Source: Pochonia chlamydosporia 170 (taxonomy: Eukaryota; Ascomycota; Sordariomycetes; Hypocreales; Clavicipitaceae). From it: a DNA stretch of 64,000 bases. The notes beneath the pieces are model-generated. The model was not told where the DNA came from. It did no database searches and saw only the letters and a list, made by a program, of their open reading frames with translations. The position numbers and the translations under genes were made by a program. Shown here piece after piece: positions 1 through 12,126 of the stretch (positions within the stretch are counted from its first letter, which is position 1; each line of letters opens with the position of its first letter). The DNA lies in assembly GCF_001653235.2 (NCBI RefSeq), contig NC_035792.1:4154001-4218000 (forward strand), given 5' to 3'.

Positions 1-2080
1 AGGTGGACTACAAACGCTATACATATTCATTGTATTGGAATATGAAAGAATCCAAGGGTCATGCCAAGTCCCCTTCCCAAAATAATTGCCATCACAGTCA
101 ACAGAAGGTCCACAAAGTACTCCGTATCTTTACCGCTATATGGCACGGCCCCTCATTTGCCGTGAACTGAAGCATGAGCCAAGTCGGGACATCCAGCAAC
201 TACAGTCAAGGGGGCAAAGACTTATTAGCTACCCCATCGCATAGTAACTGATGCCCGCTTGTGATAAAGGATCAACCTAGGCGCACAATTGTGTGTACAA
301 TGACAAGGCTCAATGGATTATCCACCAACTTCAATTTCAAGACCAGTCACCAGCAGTCGCTAGCCTCCTTACCGTGGCTGATCCAGACCTATCCAGAGAC
401 CCTGGATACACCGATAAAGACTACCTGCCAGACAATCTGCATTGACAAGGGTACGTTTATCAAGGAGGTGTGGGAAGCGGGTACACAGAACCACACGACT
501 TTGCTGGTGACAGAGGACGGGAACGTAGGATGAAATATTTCAGGTTGCCGGAGTCTGAATCATTATCCTTCCGCACTGGTTCACACGAGAACCAGGAATC
601 GCCCATTTGGTGCGTCACCCGCAACTCGACTTGCATAATGGACAGATCGGCTCTGAACAAATCCATTTCTCTCTGCGTTGTTCACGACACGAGATTTCTC
701 TGTTGCGTAAAAGACCCGCTTCGGTGCGCTAAGCTGGTCAGCGGACCAGACATGTGCGACATGGTCCGCAGGCACTGGAAGCCAAAGGCGTTTTCGCTGA
801 TGTACCAACCTAGGGCGGACATCTTTCGTCATTGGGAGTGTGCAGAAGCATATAGCCCAAAGCATGTATTGTTCATACGTGGATGTGGCCAGTGGCCAGG
901 GACAGCATGGAAGACCCGCCAACGAGACAAGTACTCGGATTGCACAGCGAGGCTGTTGTCTCTTGATTTGCGTTGCATTATTATGCTTTCAGCAGTATGT
1001 AATCGGATGGGTGTCTTTGGAGTTACAAATGATTTTGGGGTCATCTTCAAAGACGGCTTGGATTGTCAAACAAAGAAGTTCCTTCAAGCCAAAGACGAGC
1101 CAAATTCTCACAACTTCGCACGTCATACGATAAAAGGACCCAGGTACCAGGTCCCCGTCACCGCGGCTTGCTGGCCTTCAACTCCTTACCGTTTGCAGCA
1201 CCGTCTCAGGGGCGGACCGGCGCGAGCCATTCCTCGCAGGGGGCCTGATCCTTGCGCAGCCCCCTTTTTTGCCGAACCAGGCCGTCGGGTTTTGCTGCAT
1301 CGCGTGGGGGACCAGTTCCTCGGGTTTTCAGCAGGTCAAGTTTGCGTCATGGCCTTTGAGTCCAGAGTGCAGCCTGGATGAACTGAGACAATCTGCAGAA
1401 GCTGAACCGTGGAGGTGATACAGTTCCAGCTCGAACATCGGATGAGCTGAAGAACATTCAAAACACTAACCATGATGCATGCCATTATTTGCGTGTAGTC
1501 TAAAATCCAGTCTATGATATCCATGTTGTGCCACTTATAATTTTGATAACCCCTTCTGGAGCCCTTGGTCACATTGTACCCCTCCCAAGTCCAGAATTCC
1601 CAAGACCAACAGGGTCGCCTATATGGGATAATAACATGAAAAAGAAACGAGGAAAGAGAGAACTGCCTATGTTTACAATACATTATCCCAAGTACAACAT
1701 GACGAGTCACAAATCAGGCCGCCTTCAACTGAGTCAGGTTTCCAATGGGGTTCATTGGCCAAGGCGTCGGCCCGTCTAGTCTGCTCTGAGAGGAAGAGTA
1801 GCAGACGAGCCAGTCGATGTACCCAGGAAATTTGGCCGGCTCCCGCGCGAAACAAACTTGCTCTTTCACGCAAGGCGTGGTGGCGAAGATGGTGGCCCTT
1901 GCCGCATCATCCCTTGCGAATGCTGGGCGGTTAGCTAGAGATTAGATTTCTCAGTTGTCTTGTGCACACTCCCAATGTGGACCGGGCACTTCTAGCTCGT
2001 GGATGACGTGACAATTGCCTGCCCGAAATGGATAATGAAACCATCCCTCTAATTCCTTTTCGGCAAGGTATGGCCATTCA
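1..2080. other. intergenic region, no supported gene
   Basis: No recognisable protein family on either strand. The longest open frame is 470-1381 (+, 303 codons). It is rich in Cys, Trp and Arg, has no recognisable domain and no splice partners, and I do not call it a gene. A GC-rich hairpin followed by T6 lies at 1238-1270, which has no obvious meaning in a fungal genome. The right part should include the 3' end of the LSB6 transcript. Confidence 0.6.
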
Positions 2081-4507
2081 TCAGCACCAAGTAAACACGG
2101 GGTTTCTGCTCTTGACTGCCTCGAGCCGCTCGACTATGACCTTTCGCTGATTGCCCATCTGACCTTCCGCTGCGGCATAACCTAAGTCTCCGTCGAGGTC
2201 ATCGTCGTACGAATCATGTGAATCTCCATACAATTGTTGGGCTATGCTGTTGCTGTTGCGTCTTGCAGCGGCAGGCGTAGCAAATGAGTATCTGCGCTGC
2301 TGGTAGGGGCCATGACGGGTCGGCTCGTAGACATTGAGTGAGCGAGATCCTACCGGGTTGCTGAATGGATTTCTGTCAGGGCCGTTCAGAGACCGTCTCT
2401 CGTCAGGTGACCGGGCACCATCATCGTTGGGACTAGAAATCTCGTCAAATCGGCCAGATCGCGGCATCTCCACAGGGGCTGTCTGCAATCCAAGTAGGTC
2501 GGCCGACGGACCCTGGCTAACAGGCACAGAGCTCGCAATGTCGGCCTCATCCATAGATTGCCGGACGTTCGAGTTGCGCCGCAGCTCAGAAGAGGTCACA
2601 CGCATGGGTACTGCAACTGGGACGTCGACCAAATCGTCCCAAACGCACACCTTGGTGCGACGAGTGAGCTCTAAAGGACCATGATCTGAGGTTTTCAGAG
2701 CCTCGACGACGTTCCAAGCCTGGCCCTTCATCACAGCAATTTGCTTGGCAAACATGCGTTCCTGGAAGTCTTCATCAACTTGGAAGACCCTCTTGAGCGC
2801 TATTTGAGTTTGAGCCCACCAAGCCGTCGAAGTGAGGAGGGGTAGGAAGTGATCTCTCGTCTTTTGTGAAAATGGGCGGCCAATGAGGTCTACAGGTAGG
2901 AAAAGCCAGCCAAACGGAAAACTGCCAGATATACGACGTTAGCGAGCTGCGTCTTTTGTGAAGTACAAAAGAAATATGTGATGTATCAGTTGCAGGCTTA
3001 CCTCCGCCACGCATCGGGATGTTTCCAGGGCCATGAAAGCGAGTTGTCAATCGCACCGACGTACATGGCTGGATCCCTTGATGCAACTTTGTTGCTCGAG
3101 GCATTCATAGGCATCTGGCTCCTATAGGGGTATGATGCCTTGGTAGCAGACTGAGGCATCTGCTCTAGATCAACGGGTCGTGGAGCCGCCTCCTCATCTT
3201 CTTGAGGAGTTTCCATGTTCAGATGTACAGGATCTGATGCCAGAGATACGTTGCCCGTTTCCCAGTCAACTTTGATCATCCAATTATCCAGACCACGATC
3301 TGTGTTCCTCATGATGTAGTCTAAAATAACAAGCTTCTCGAGTTCCTCCCTGAAGGACTGCTTGATTTGTTCAGTCCACGTGAATCGTGGCGGGCTGCCA
3401 TCGTCGTCGGCATTCTCTGGTAATTCATCATCGCTCAAATCGGCATCTTCCGGCGATCCAGACGTAGATGGGCGGCAGCTATCCGTCCACTTCTTCTTTC
3501 GATTTCTATGAGTCTCATTTGCTCGAAACCCGGACCAATATTGATCGGGCCAAGGGTGCTCTCGTAAAAGACATTGGCGTCTTTGAAGCCCTTGAGAAAG
3601 ACTTGGAAACTACCTGGCTTGGCTGGGAGCGGCTTCTTCTTCCGGTAAAAGTTGCGGCGGTCCCAGAAGGGGTAGTGGAAGGACTTCGATGATAGCCATA
3701 CAACATCGGTGTAGGGCACGAGGTGGGTGCGAAGTTGGTAGTCGAGTACGTACGCTGCTGCTTCACTGACATATGAGAGATTGGGGATCAAGCTGTGAGC
3801 GATGGTGGTTAGCAACTGCAAACGTAATATGAGTGACTTATCCAAACGTACCAAGCTCGTCCGAAGCAGCAAGGGAAAAGATTTCTGTGAATCCACTTGT
3901 TCCATTTCGGATTACCCGCTGCGTACGGCTCCTCGTCCTTGGGTTTAAAGACGCCGACAATCTTGCCATCCGGGTTTCTCGCAAAGTAGCTGCCAGAACT
4001 ACCTTGCGAAATCATGCTTGGATGGACCTCTTGACGAATTGCAGCTCGTACACTTTCCACAATGCTTTCAAACTCGGCTTTTGTCATCACGCCAGGCTGG
4101 TCTTCAGCCAAGCCCTCTGCCGTAAGGGGACGCACACCCTCGGGCGGCTGGAAGACGGAATGGTGGATTTCAAGTCGATCCTCTTCGCCTGATATGCTCT
4201 TGCCCCTACCACGCTTGAATTTGGAAGCGATTTCGTCTGCCCATCGTTCCAACCTTGCATTGATGGCCTTTATATCAACACCGCCATGGGAGCCTACTCG
4301 TCTTCGAAACTTTGGCCGTTGGCTTGCTTTGGGGCTTATCATGCCGGAGCGATGGCGAGGTTGTGATATGGGTGCGAAGCGCGGCGCTGAGGCCGGCTGT
4401 AGGGAGGCGGAGGAAGCGACGAGGGGATCATCGTCGGAGTCGTCGCTGAACTGGTCGGCTTGTGCGAGGCGTTCGTAGCCGGTGGTGGGGGGTCGATCCC
4501 GGGGCAT
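2081..4507 (-). CDS. LSB6: type II phosphatidylinositol 4-kinase (LSB6), with apparent 1-base frameshift
   Basis: Would phosphorylate phosphatidylinositol at the 4-position on vacuole, endosome or plasma membranes. Three exons: 4507-3852, 3792-3002 and 2921-2081; introns of 59 and 80 nt have GTACGT and GTAAGC donors. Seen: a disordered Ser/Pro-rich N-terminus, a nucleotide loop (GSSGSYF, about residue 170), GVFKPKDEEPY, the Cys-rich FPCCFGR segment typical of palmitoylated PI4K-II, the catalytic loop RNTDRGLDN and the metal-binding AIDN motif. The exons sum to 2288 nt, one base short of 763 codons. At 3566-3569 (T4 on the coding strand) the frame changes abruptly: the upstream frame runs to KDANVF, and the family-like continuation LREHPWPDQYWSGF, which leads into the catalytic loop, is in another frame. 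No splice signals can bridge this. Either the gene is broken before its catalytic loop or one base of a homopolymer is missing from the assembly. The family call is very sure. Confidence 0.93.
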
Positions 4508-5600
4508 GGTTTAACTGAATGTTGGATTTGGACAAGCGGCCATCACGATGGGCAAAATGAGGGAGCAGAACGACGTGTCTCCTAGACAATGTGGCTGTGC
4601 CGCTGGATGATATGTCTGTATGATGGGTATGGTTCGCTGGAGCAAAATTTCAAGTTTAGGTATGGAGCTGTAGGCGTATCGGTGATGTGTCCTATGACGG
4701 ATACAGTGAGGCTCGGAATTAAAAGAAATCTGCCAGGTGTCGAAGAAGCTTCACGAATAGGATGCGTCGGAATCAAGCAAGCCGGGCAAAGGAACGGGAA
4801 ACATGTGTAGTTGGATGTATCTCAATGGGGACAAATGTCGCGAAATGAGCCAATTCAGCCGTGGAGCTCGGCCGAGTCGATGCGTAAATTGTTGATGGCC
4901 AAGCCAAAAAGGAGTGAATGGTGACGAGTGACGTTGGCATGTCAAGTCCAATGTGTCAAGTCGCGGCAGCTTGTGACAGCCTGGACAGAGGCAGGAGCTA
5001 TGGAACAAGTGCTTGCCCGACTGGGATTTCGCGGCATCATGCCCAATGAGGTTTAAGCAAATGTGGCGCCACGAGGCTCAGGCCTCCACTTTGATTCAAT
5101 CAAATCGAATCACATCAAATCAGTCACGGCCACAAACTGCATCAACGCAATTCAGCATAACCTTCAAGACCTTGCAAGACTAACTGGCACAAGGCGATCA
5201 TGACCAATCGTGGTCAATTCCTGGCACCGTCCTTTCGGGCCATTATATCATTGCTGTGTGGCTGAGGCTCCCTCAATGCCGTGTCGTATTTCGCACCTGG
5301 ATGGCTCGGCACTTGTTGGGAGATTATCTTGCGTCACTGGAGTTATGGTACGATGAATACGGCCAAGAACAGAGTAATGGATGGTCTGACATCGGATTTA
5401 CAACGGGCTGTGTTCTCGGTGTAGGCGCGATCTGATCGAGTGTGAGTTGCATGGCAGCAGTATCTATGCTGTTCGCGTAAGTACAAAAAGGGCCATTCCC
5501 TTCAATGCTTGAAGAAGATACCATGCTGCCAGCTTGAGAAAGTAAACAACGTTCCGATACAACATCAAATAATATATTACTTGAAATCGGCATTCCGAGA
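4508..5600. other. divergent promoter region between LSB6 and the FAD oxidase gene
   Basis: About 1.1 kb without a supported ORF. It separates the divergently transcribed LSB6 (-) and berberine-bridge oxidase (+) genes and should hold both promoters and 5' leaders. I see no tandem repeats or RNA genes. Confidence 0.6.
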
Positions 5601-7479
5601 ATGGTATCATTGCGCAAGATATCGATTCTGCTGGCTGCCATACCGGCGTCCCAAGCCATTGCCGTTGACCACAATCCTTCTTGTCGCTGTCGCCCTCACG
5701 AAAAATGCTGGCCGTCGAACAGAAATTGGGATGCCCTCAATTCTACCATCAAAGGCAATCTACAAGCCGTTCGTCCCGTTGCAGCACCATGTTTTAGGCC
5801 ATCTCCCAACACCGCTCTGTGCACCACGGCCGAGCACAACTCCAACAATTCTGTTTGGCGATCCGCCCATCCTGGTGCTGTCCAATGGACAAACTGGGAG
5901 GCATGGCCAGAGCAAAACCAGAGTTGCTACTTTGATCAACCTCAGGATGTGCCTTGCAGACAGGGCCGCGTATCTTTGTACTCAGCCCTCGTGGAGAATG
6001 CACAACAGATACAAGCCGCTGTTCGCTTTGCAGCCAAGTACAACCTTCGACTGGCTATCAAGAACTCTGGCCATTGCTTCTTGGGGCGTTCAACTGCACC
6101 AGAGTCTCTGCAGATATCGACTAATAAGATGAAGAGTATGAAATTTACAGACAAATTCGTTCCAGAGGGTGCACCCAGCTGTGACTCAAAGTCCTTTGGT
6201 TCTGCTGTGACTATAGGCGCTGGAGTCCAGCTGAAGGAATTGTATGAGGCGACCACGAAACACAATGTGACCGTTGTTGCTGGACTGTCACATACAGTCG
6301 GTGCAGCCGGTGGTTACATCCAAGGCGGAGGACATTCACCGCTGGGGAATTGGAAAGGGATGGCTTCTGATAACGCATTGGAATTCAAGGTTGTCAACGC
6401 CAAGGCAAGTTCTCCTGTTCCCATGGGTTACAAACTTTCAAAACCAAGAAATTTCCACTAATTTGGGTTCTTTACAGGGCGAGCTGCTTACTGCCAACAA
6501 CTACAAGAACAAGGACCTCTTCTGGGCGCTCCGCGGAGGAGGAGGCGGCACGTTCGGCGTGGTCGTCAGTGTCACTATTCGCACATTCCCAGACGTACCC
6601 AGTGGTCTTGTGGTGCTCGGCTTCGGTACTCTCGCAACCAACTTATCTGCATACTGGGAGATGGTTAGGGCCTTCCACACTCACCTCCCATCTGTTTCTG
6701 CAGCCGGAGGAGCGGGCTACTACACCATCAGCCCAAAGCCAACAGACCTCAATGGCACACAGATACTCCTAATAACAGGGGCATTCGGATTCGTCAACGA
6801 GACAAATAAGGCGGTCATTGAAAAGGCCATGGCGCCCATGGTGGCAGAAGTCAATAAATATGCTGCCCCAGGATCAGTCCACAACATCTCCATGATCCCC
6901 CGAGTCTCAGACTTCATCCTCGGCGCACTCCCAGATGCGGCCGACGTCACAGGCGGCATCCTCACGCTCGGCTCCCGCCTAGTTTCTCGAGATTTCCTTC
7001 TCTCCAAAGACGGCCCAACACGTCTCACAAACGCGCTTAGGGATATTTCCAAGTTGTCACCCACCGTCGGATACACAGGCCACGTCGTGGCTGGCGGAGC
7101 AGCTGCCGACAAGACCATCGACTCAGCTGTCAATCCTGCCTGGCGGAAGACCCTCACCCATATTGCGTTTGGGGCAGATTGGAATAGCACTACGTCTGCA
7201 AAGGAGCAAAAGGCTATCCAGGAGGAAATGACGAATATCAAAGTAGAAAAGCTGCGAGTGCTGGAGCCGGACATGGGTGCTTACTTGAACGAAGCTGATG
7301 CCAACGAGAAGGACTTTCAGAAATCCTTTTGGGGCGCCAACTACAAGAAGCTGTATCGGGTGAAGCAGACTGTTGATCCGGATAATTTGTTCATTGCGCG
7401 GAAGGGGGTTGGAAGTGAGGACTGGGATGACGCGGGTTTGTGTAGGAGGATGACGAAGAAGATGGTGCAGCAGTATTAG
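5601..7479 (+). CDS. secreted FAD-linked oxidase, berberine bridge enzyme (BBE) type
   Basis: Predicted secreted flavoenzyme of the FAD_binding_4 plus BBE family (isoamyl alcohol oxidase / hydroxynicotine oxidase-like); the substrate cannot be read from sequence. Exons 5601-6404 and 6478-7479 give 601 residues. The 73-nt intron is of the GC-AG class (AAG|GCAAGT ... TTTACAG). Seen: an N-terminal hydrophobic signal peptide (about residues 1-19) followed by CRCRPHEKCWPS; KNSGHCFLGRS, containing the His that carries FAD covalently in this family; GGGHSPLGN, where the second (cysteinyl) attachment site of bicovalent enzymes is not present; RGGGGGTFGVV; and the C-terminal BBE motif around NYKKLYRVKQTVDPDN. 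Many N-glycosylation sequons fit secretion. Such enzymes occur both in secondary-metabolite clusters and alone; no biosynthetic neighbours are visible here. Confidence 0.92.
6405..6477 (+). other. GC-AG intron of the BBE-type oxidase gene
   Basis: The donor reads AAG|GCAAGT, with a strong match to the U1 consensus apart from the T-to-C change at position 2. A CACTAAT branch-like element and the TTTACAG acceptor follow. Removal joins VVNAK to GELLTANNY in frame, the arrangement expected for this family. No GT donor nearby gives a sensible product. Confidence 0.85.
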
Positions 7480-8239
7480 AGTACAGAATGTGTTTTCGGA
7501 CTTTGGCTTTGATGCCAATTAGAATACGAAATCTGCACAGCCGTCTCATCCTTGGGGTCCATAGCCGATTAGCCTACTTGTCATGCCTCGAGGGAATGTA
7601 GTTGTACGATAGTTAATGTGCATCTTGTGCCAAATTCAGTCCGAGTCGGCGTGATATGTTTGGTGGGTCAAAGTAGATTTTGTCCATCAAACGAAGTAAT
7701 TGAGTGAGACTCCCGGTCGGCGAAAGTAATGCACCTCGTCTAGTAGCGTCTCTTTCTCAGATTCACCCGGCAGGCATTTCGCCAATTGTGCTCTCCCCAG
7801 TGAATCACCGTAAATCCATCCGTTGACTCGACTCCAGTCAAATTGAGGAGTCAGCGGGACAGTATCCAGTGCAAAGGGAAAAAAAAAAGGCTAGACCAGA
7901 CCCTTTTGTCTCGCTGATTAGCTTCCAAATGCAGCCACAGATTCCGCTGTGAGTCAACCGGCATAACAGGTCAGCAAACCCGCTCCATCCGTCTATTTCA
8001 GTCTCACAGCAAGTTGGGAACTATTCCATCTTGGTCAGCAAGACCTGATAGGTGCGAAGCCTGGAACTAATTCCGCTCGCGATGCCTTCACCTCTTCAAG
8101 CTTGTATTTAAAAACGACCAAAACGCCAGCTAATAAACCATCAATCAATTGCAATCCAATCTCAACAATTGATTTACCCTCCCCTCTACTCACTGTCCCT
8201 CACTCCGCATATGCATCTCACATCAACCACACCCTCACC
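7480..8239 (+). promoter_or_regulatory. intergenic region and promoter of the GNAT gene
   Basis: No gene seen. A TATA-like element TATTTAAAA at 8105-8113 lies about 130 bases before the acetyltransferase ATG at 8240. It overlaps the upstream in-frame extension of the ORF (from 8102), which supports the later start codon. Confidence 0.5.
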
Positions 8240-8905
8240 ATGTCATCCAAAATCGACGCCAGCTCTTCCTACAGCGTAGACTACTCAACCACAGACGTAG
8301 TCAACGCCTGGCGCACCCCCCGCCTAGAATTCATCAAAATCGACAAAAACGACCCCAACATACGAGAGTTCCTCCCACAAACAGAACAAGACCCCGTCGT
8401 CCTCTCCCTCGCATCAAGCCGCTTCCTCGCACCCAACAGCCAGGCCGACCTAGACGACAGCCTAGACTTCTTCACCAAGGCCCTCCTAGGAGTGGCCATC
8501 TGTCTGCGCCCCACGGAGGAAGAACAAGAAACATCACCGGAGAAGAAGAAGCCCACCATCATTGGGACCATGTGTCTGGGCTGGGGGGGTCTTAACCCAC
8601 GGAATGCGCATAATCGCTCTGCGCACATGGGCATCGTGCTCGCGAAGCCGTATCAGAATAAAGGGTACGGCAGGGAGGCGATCAATTGGATGGTTGATTG
8701 GGCGTTTAAGCATGCTGGGCTACATACCGTGTGTATGATTGCTGCTAGTTATAATCAAAGAGGGATTCACTTGTATCAGGATATTGGGTTTCGGCTGGAG
8801 GGACGGAGGAAGGAGGTGTGCTATTTTAATCGTGGATGGTATGATGAGTTGGATTTTGGCATGACGGAGCATGAGTGGGAGAAGTTGCGTGGTATTTCTT
8901 CCTAG
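8240..8905 (+). CDS. GNAT-family N-acetyltransferase
   Basis: Single exon, 221 residues. It would transfer acetyl from acetyl-CoA to an amine or protein N-terminus; substrate unknown. The C-terminal half shows the GNAT fold: IIGTMCLGWGG (beta-4), then MGIVLAKPYQNKGYGREA, the acetyl-CoA pyrophosphate-binding loop (Q/R-x-x-G-x-G/A type), then AASYNQRGIHLYQDIGFRLEGRRKE, the Asn...Tyr..xGF motif of the RimJ/RimL/SpeG-like subgroup. The start at 8240 (CACCATGTC) is preferred over the in-frame upstream codon at 8102, because a TATA-like element lies inside that extension and the extension resembles an untranslated leader. The first half shifts to strongly C-ending codons, as in highly biased fungal genes. 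Confidence 0.88.
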   Translation: MSSKIDASSSYSVDYSTTDVVNAWRTPRLEFIKIDKNDPNIREFLPQTEQDPVVLSLASSRFLAPNSQADLDDSLDFFTKALLGVAICLRPTEEEQETSPEKKKPTIIGTMCLGWGGLNPRNAHNRSAHMGIVLAKPYQNKGYGREAINWMVDWAFKHAGLHTVCMIAASYNQRGIHLYQDIGFRLEGRRKEVCYFNRGWYDELDFGMTEHEWEKLRGISS

Positions 8906-11900
8906 GGGACTGGAAAACTAAAAGTATTGGCGGATATGGCTAAGATGGTTGGGATGGGTGAGGTTTTGTGTATGAACATGGCGTTTTGTGTTGAGTTTGC
9001 GTGAGGGACAGTTGATCATGCGTCGCTGGTCATCATGCTTGGTATGGGAAACATTATGCCATATTTATAGATCTAGAGCCAATTTAGACCCTACAGCATC
9101 ACTACCTTTCGTGTATCAGTTATAGCCTGGCTTTAATGTTGGAGTACCCTCATCTTCAGGTAGTTACGGGATGTTATGGAGTTTCACTACATCAAATGCA
9201 ACAAGTGTTACAACTAACGCTGTGCTCGAGAGGGACTTGCAAAGGGCATTTTGGCTGCTCATGGTACACATGGTCATGCGAGGTCGATGATTGAACTCAG
9301 CAAGCGCAAGTACATCAACAACTCGTCGTCTTTTTGGCAATACACGGATTCTACGGAGTTGCCGGTTCTCACGTTTCAAGATGAGACCGAATGCAGTACT
9401 CGAGTGAGAGTCTCAGAAACACTCTGGCTCCAACAGACTTTAACTGACATAATACCACTGTGTTCATCCTTTGACGGGGACCGAGGAGAAACTTCAAGCG
9501 AAGCTACTAATAGTGCCTTGACAAGGGTTCACTTGGTACGGTTGCGTAAGAACAAATGCATCCGCAAGGTTGCTCCGTGGAAATTTGGGATCCAACAGCT
9601 TCCAAGTGTACAACAAAGCTCGCTTTCCATACAATCACAGGGTAATGCAACCATGGTCACGAACCGCGTGCAACGCAAAGACTCTCAGATGAGATACAAT
9701 AGATCAAGTCGGTGCGATCGTCGGCACGGCCAGAAGTCCCCTAATGCTAGTTTAACTTGAGATTGGTAATGACTGCCCCTTTGGGCAACGCCCCTCGGAG
9801 AAGAGAGGAAGTTGAAAAATTGAATGCCTGCTTGGTGTGTGAGCGCGTGGAGTTGATCTGCGCTGGGCCTGTTTCAGGGTTTGAAGTGTGAATCAATTTG
9901 GAACCTAATGCATCCAGCAATGCGACAGAACACAAAGACGTGACGTAACAAAGGGCATAGAGCAACCAATGTCGTCGCATTTGGCTGGGTGACACTGCTT
10001 GAAATGCCCACCATGCGCAATGCGGTCGGCATGGACGAACATGGTGAAGTGACACATCGTGTTTCTCGGGCTTGGTTTGTAGGCGACAAAGGGCGGGTCC
10101 GATGGGTGATGGGACGATCAGTGATAACTGCCACTTCTTGATCTCCGGATTTTTACCTTGACGTGATACGACATGTTATGTCTGAAAGAATGTGTTGGGC
10201 TTCGTAGTGAGTCTGGCGCCTAGAGCCTGTCCTCCCCATCACCCATCATCACGGGCCACGACGTGGTTGTTGGCGACAATGCCACATGGTTGTGTCACCG
10301 AACTGCCGGCAGTGCAAGCAACGACACCAAACGGTAAAAGTCTCCATGTACATCCTGGCTGTGGCTGATGTACAAACTTCTGCGTGCAAGCTCCAGGCAA
10401 TCATATTTGTACGCTCGCGTTGTTTGCAGGCAACTATCCAGCCTGCAGGCAGCGAAACCAAGCAAAGGCGTTGAGATGAAGCCAAGCAATGGTAAATTAA
10501 CGTCAGGAACAAAACCTCCTTGTCTCGGCACGTTAGCCGATGCAGAACCCCGATCGCCACTCCAAAGCGAATCATACGGTACATACAGCATCAAGACATT
10601 TCTTGAAAATGGGCGTTGCCACCCAGACTGTATTTTGTGGTATCGATGGGGGATGGATCAATGTCTCCAGTAGGCGTAAGGGGAACCAGTTTGTATGTTT
10701 GGCCAGGAATCAAATAATGCGGGGGAAACTCAGGAATCTCGATGGGCGCTTCAAGTCTCCCAACTGGAGGGTCTGATCATGGCGCCCTTTCAGTGTCGTT
10801 GCGTAGGCGGGCGAGAATGGGCTTGACCATGACGGTGACTGTGAGTGTCTTTGTCTGTGACTGGCTTGGAGCCTGGACAGGAGTGAACATTGAAGCAGAC
10901 GGCAAGTTTGGGTGCATTGTTGGTGTCTGTTTTCATGGCATGGATCTGTGCAAGTGGTGCGGTGGCCATCGAGATGGATTGGCTGGCCTTGGCATGGATG
11001 TCTAGTGGATGGGGAACCATTGACTGAGGGACATGGAAGGAAGGGACGAGGGACAATCAAGGTAATCAAGGTGAAGGGTCATCATCAATGTTGGGCATTT
11101 GAGCATGCATGGCCCATGACCCATGGCATGGCATCTCCCTTGAGGGCGCATCGCCTTCACTATGAAACCATGAAACTCGTGGTCGCCCCCAGCGCCTCCG
11201 ATCATGACTGGCCAACGAGAGACTGGCATCCCCAATAATGCCAAAATGGTGCCTAGCTCCCAATGTCATCTTGGTGGTGGCAGTAATGGTCAAGTACGGT
11301 CCCAGAATCGGGTGCCGACATCAAGGTTTAGTGGCTTATCCTGGGCAGATGCTAATCTTGAGGGGTCTCAGGTGACCTCAAGACCTCGTCAAGGCTGCTG
11401 GTGTTTTGCCGTCCAGTCATCAATCCCTGGGTCTTAGGCTCAAGTCCTTGGGTCATGTCTGGGTTCTTGGGTCCTTGGCCTTGGGTTCTCCGGGATGGAG
11501 GCACTTCGCTTCCAGCCCGGATGCTGTCCGGCTAGTCTGGTGTGGTGGCAGTGGTGGTTCAAAGTGGTTCTTTCAATCAATCTCATCAAGTCATGATTTA
11601 GTTTGGTTTGGCTTGGTTTGGTTGATTACAATCCGGTCCTGGTCCATGCATTCATTTGTTCCATCCCTTGTGTGTTTGAGTGTGTGCATTTCCGTCCTGC
11701 CTGTCCTATCCCATCCCATCGTGTCCCATCGTGTCCTGTCAAGTCTTGTCTTGTCCCATTCACAGCAAAGCAAGCGCCTTGGACCAGGAACTCGCCAAAG
11801 ATTACGCACTGGGCTCTTCACCCCTCCCAAGTATTATTTATTTTCTGTCCTCCATTCTTGATTCTTCTCCCCCTTAACCACCAATCTGGCTTATTTCATC

Positions 11901-12126
11901 CCCTTGTACTTCTATTCTTCATATTTCACCTTTGGCAGCCCTCTCGCTGCGTCTTACACTGCTAGCTAAGGTCGTGCGAGAGACTCGGCTTTGTTCAAGT
12001 CTCATTGACTGAGTTGCTCCCAGCGTGCGTCTTCCATTACCAACAAACAGGCACACGACCTCGACTTTCATTTCTAACACCACGACTCCCCATTCACACC
12101 TACTCACGACAGAGAGTAGAATCAAA
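8906..12126. other. long intergenic region with pyrimidine-rich, pentamer-repeat leader
   Basis: No recognisable gene in 3.2 kb. An open frame at 9251-9760 (+, 169 codons) has no recognisable domain and I leave it uncalled. Towards the right end the sequence becomes simple: GTTTG/GCTTG repeats at about 11600-11627 and a run of TCCCA/TGTCC units at about 11697-11760, then a CT-rich stretch to 12120 that looks like a promoter plus long 5' leader of the RS-rich ORF at 12127. Confidence 0.5.

Noticed and set aside
1238..1270. GC hairpin followed by T6 resembling a bacterial intrinsic terminator
   Set aside because: The window is clearly fungal nuclear DNA, where such a structure is not a known Pol II terminator and no Pol III gene lies upstream.
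6720..7274. 184-codon minus-strand ORF inside the BBE-type oxidase
   Set aside because: Shadow of the plus-strand gene in a codon-biased region; no features of its own.
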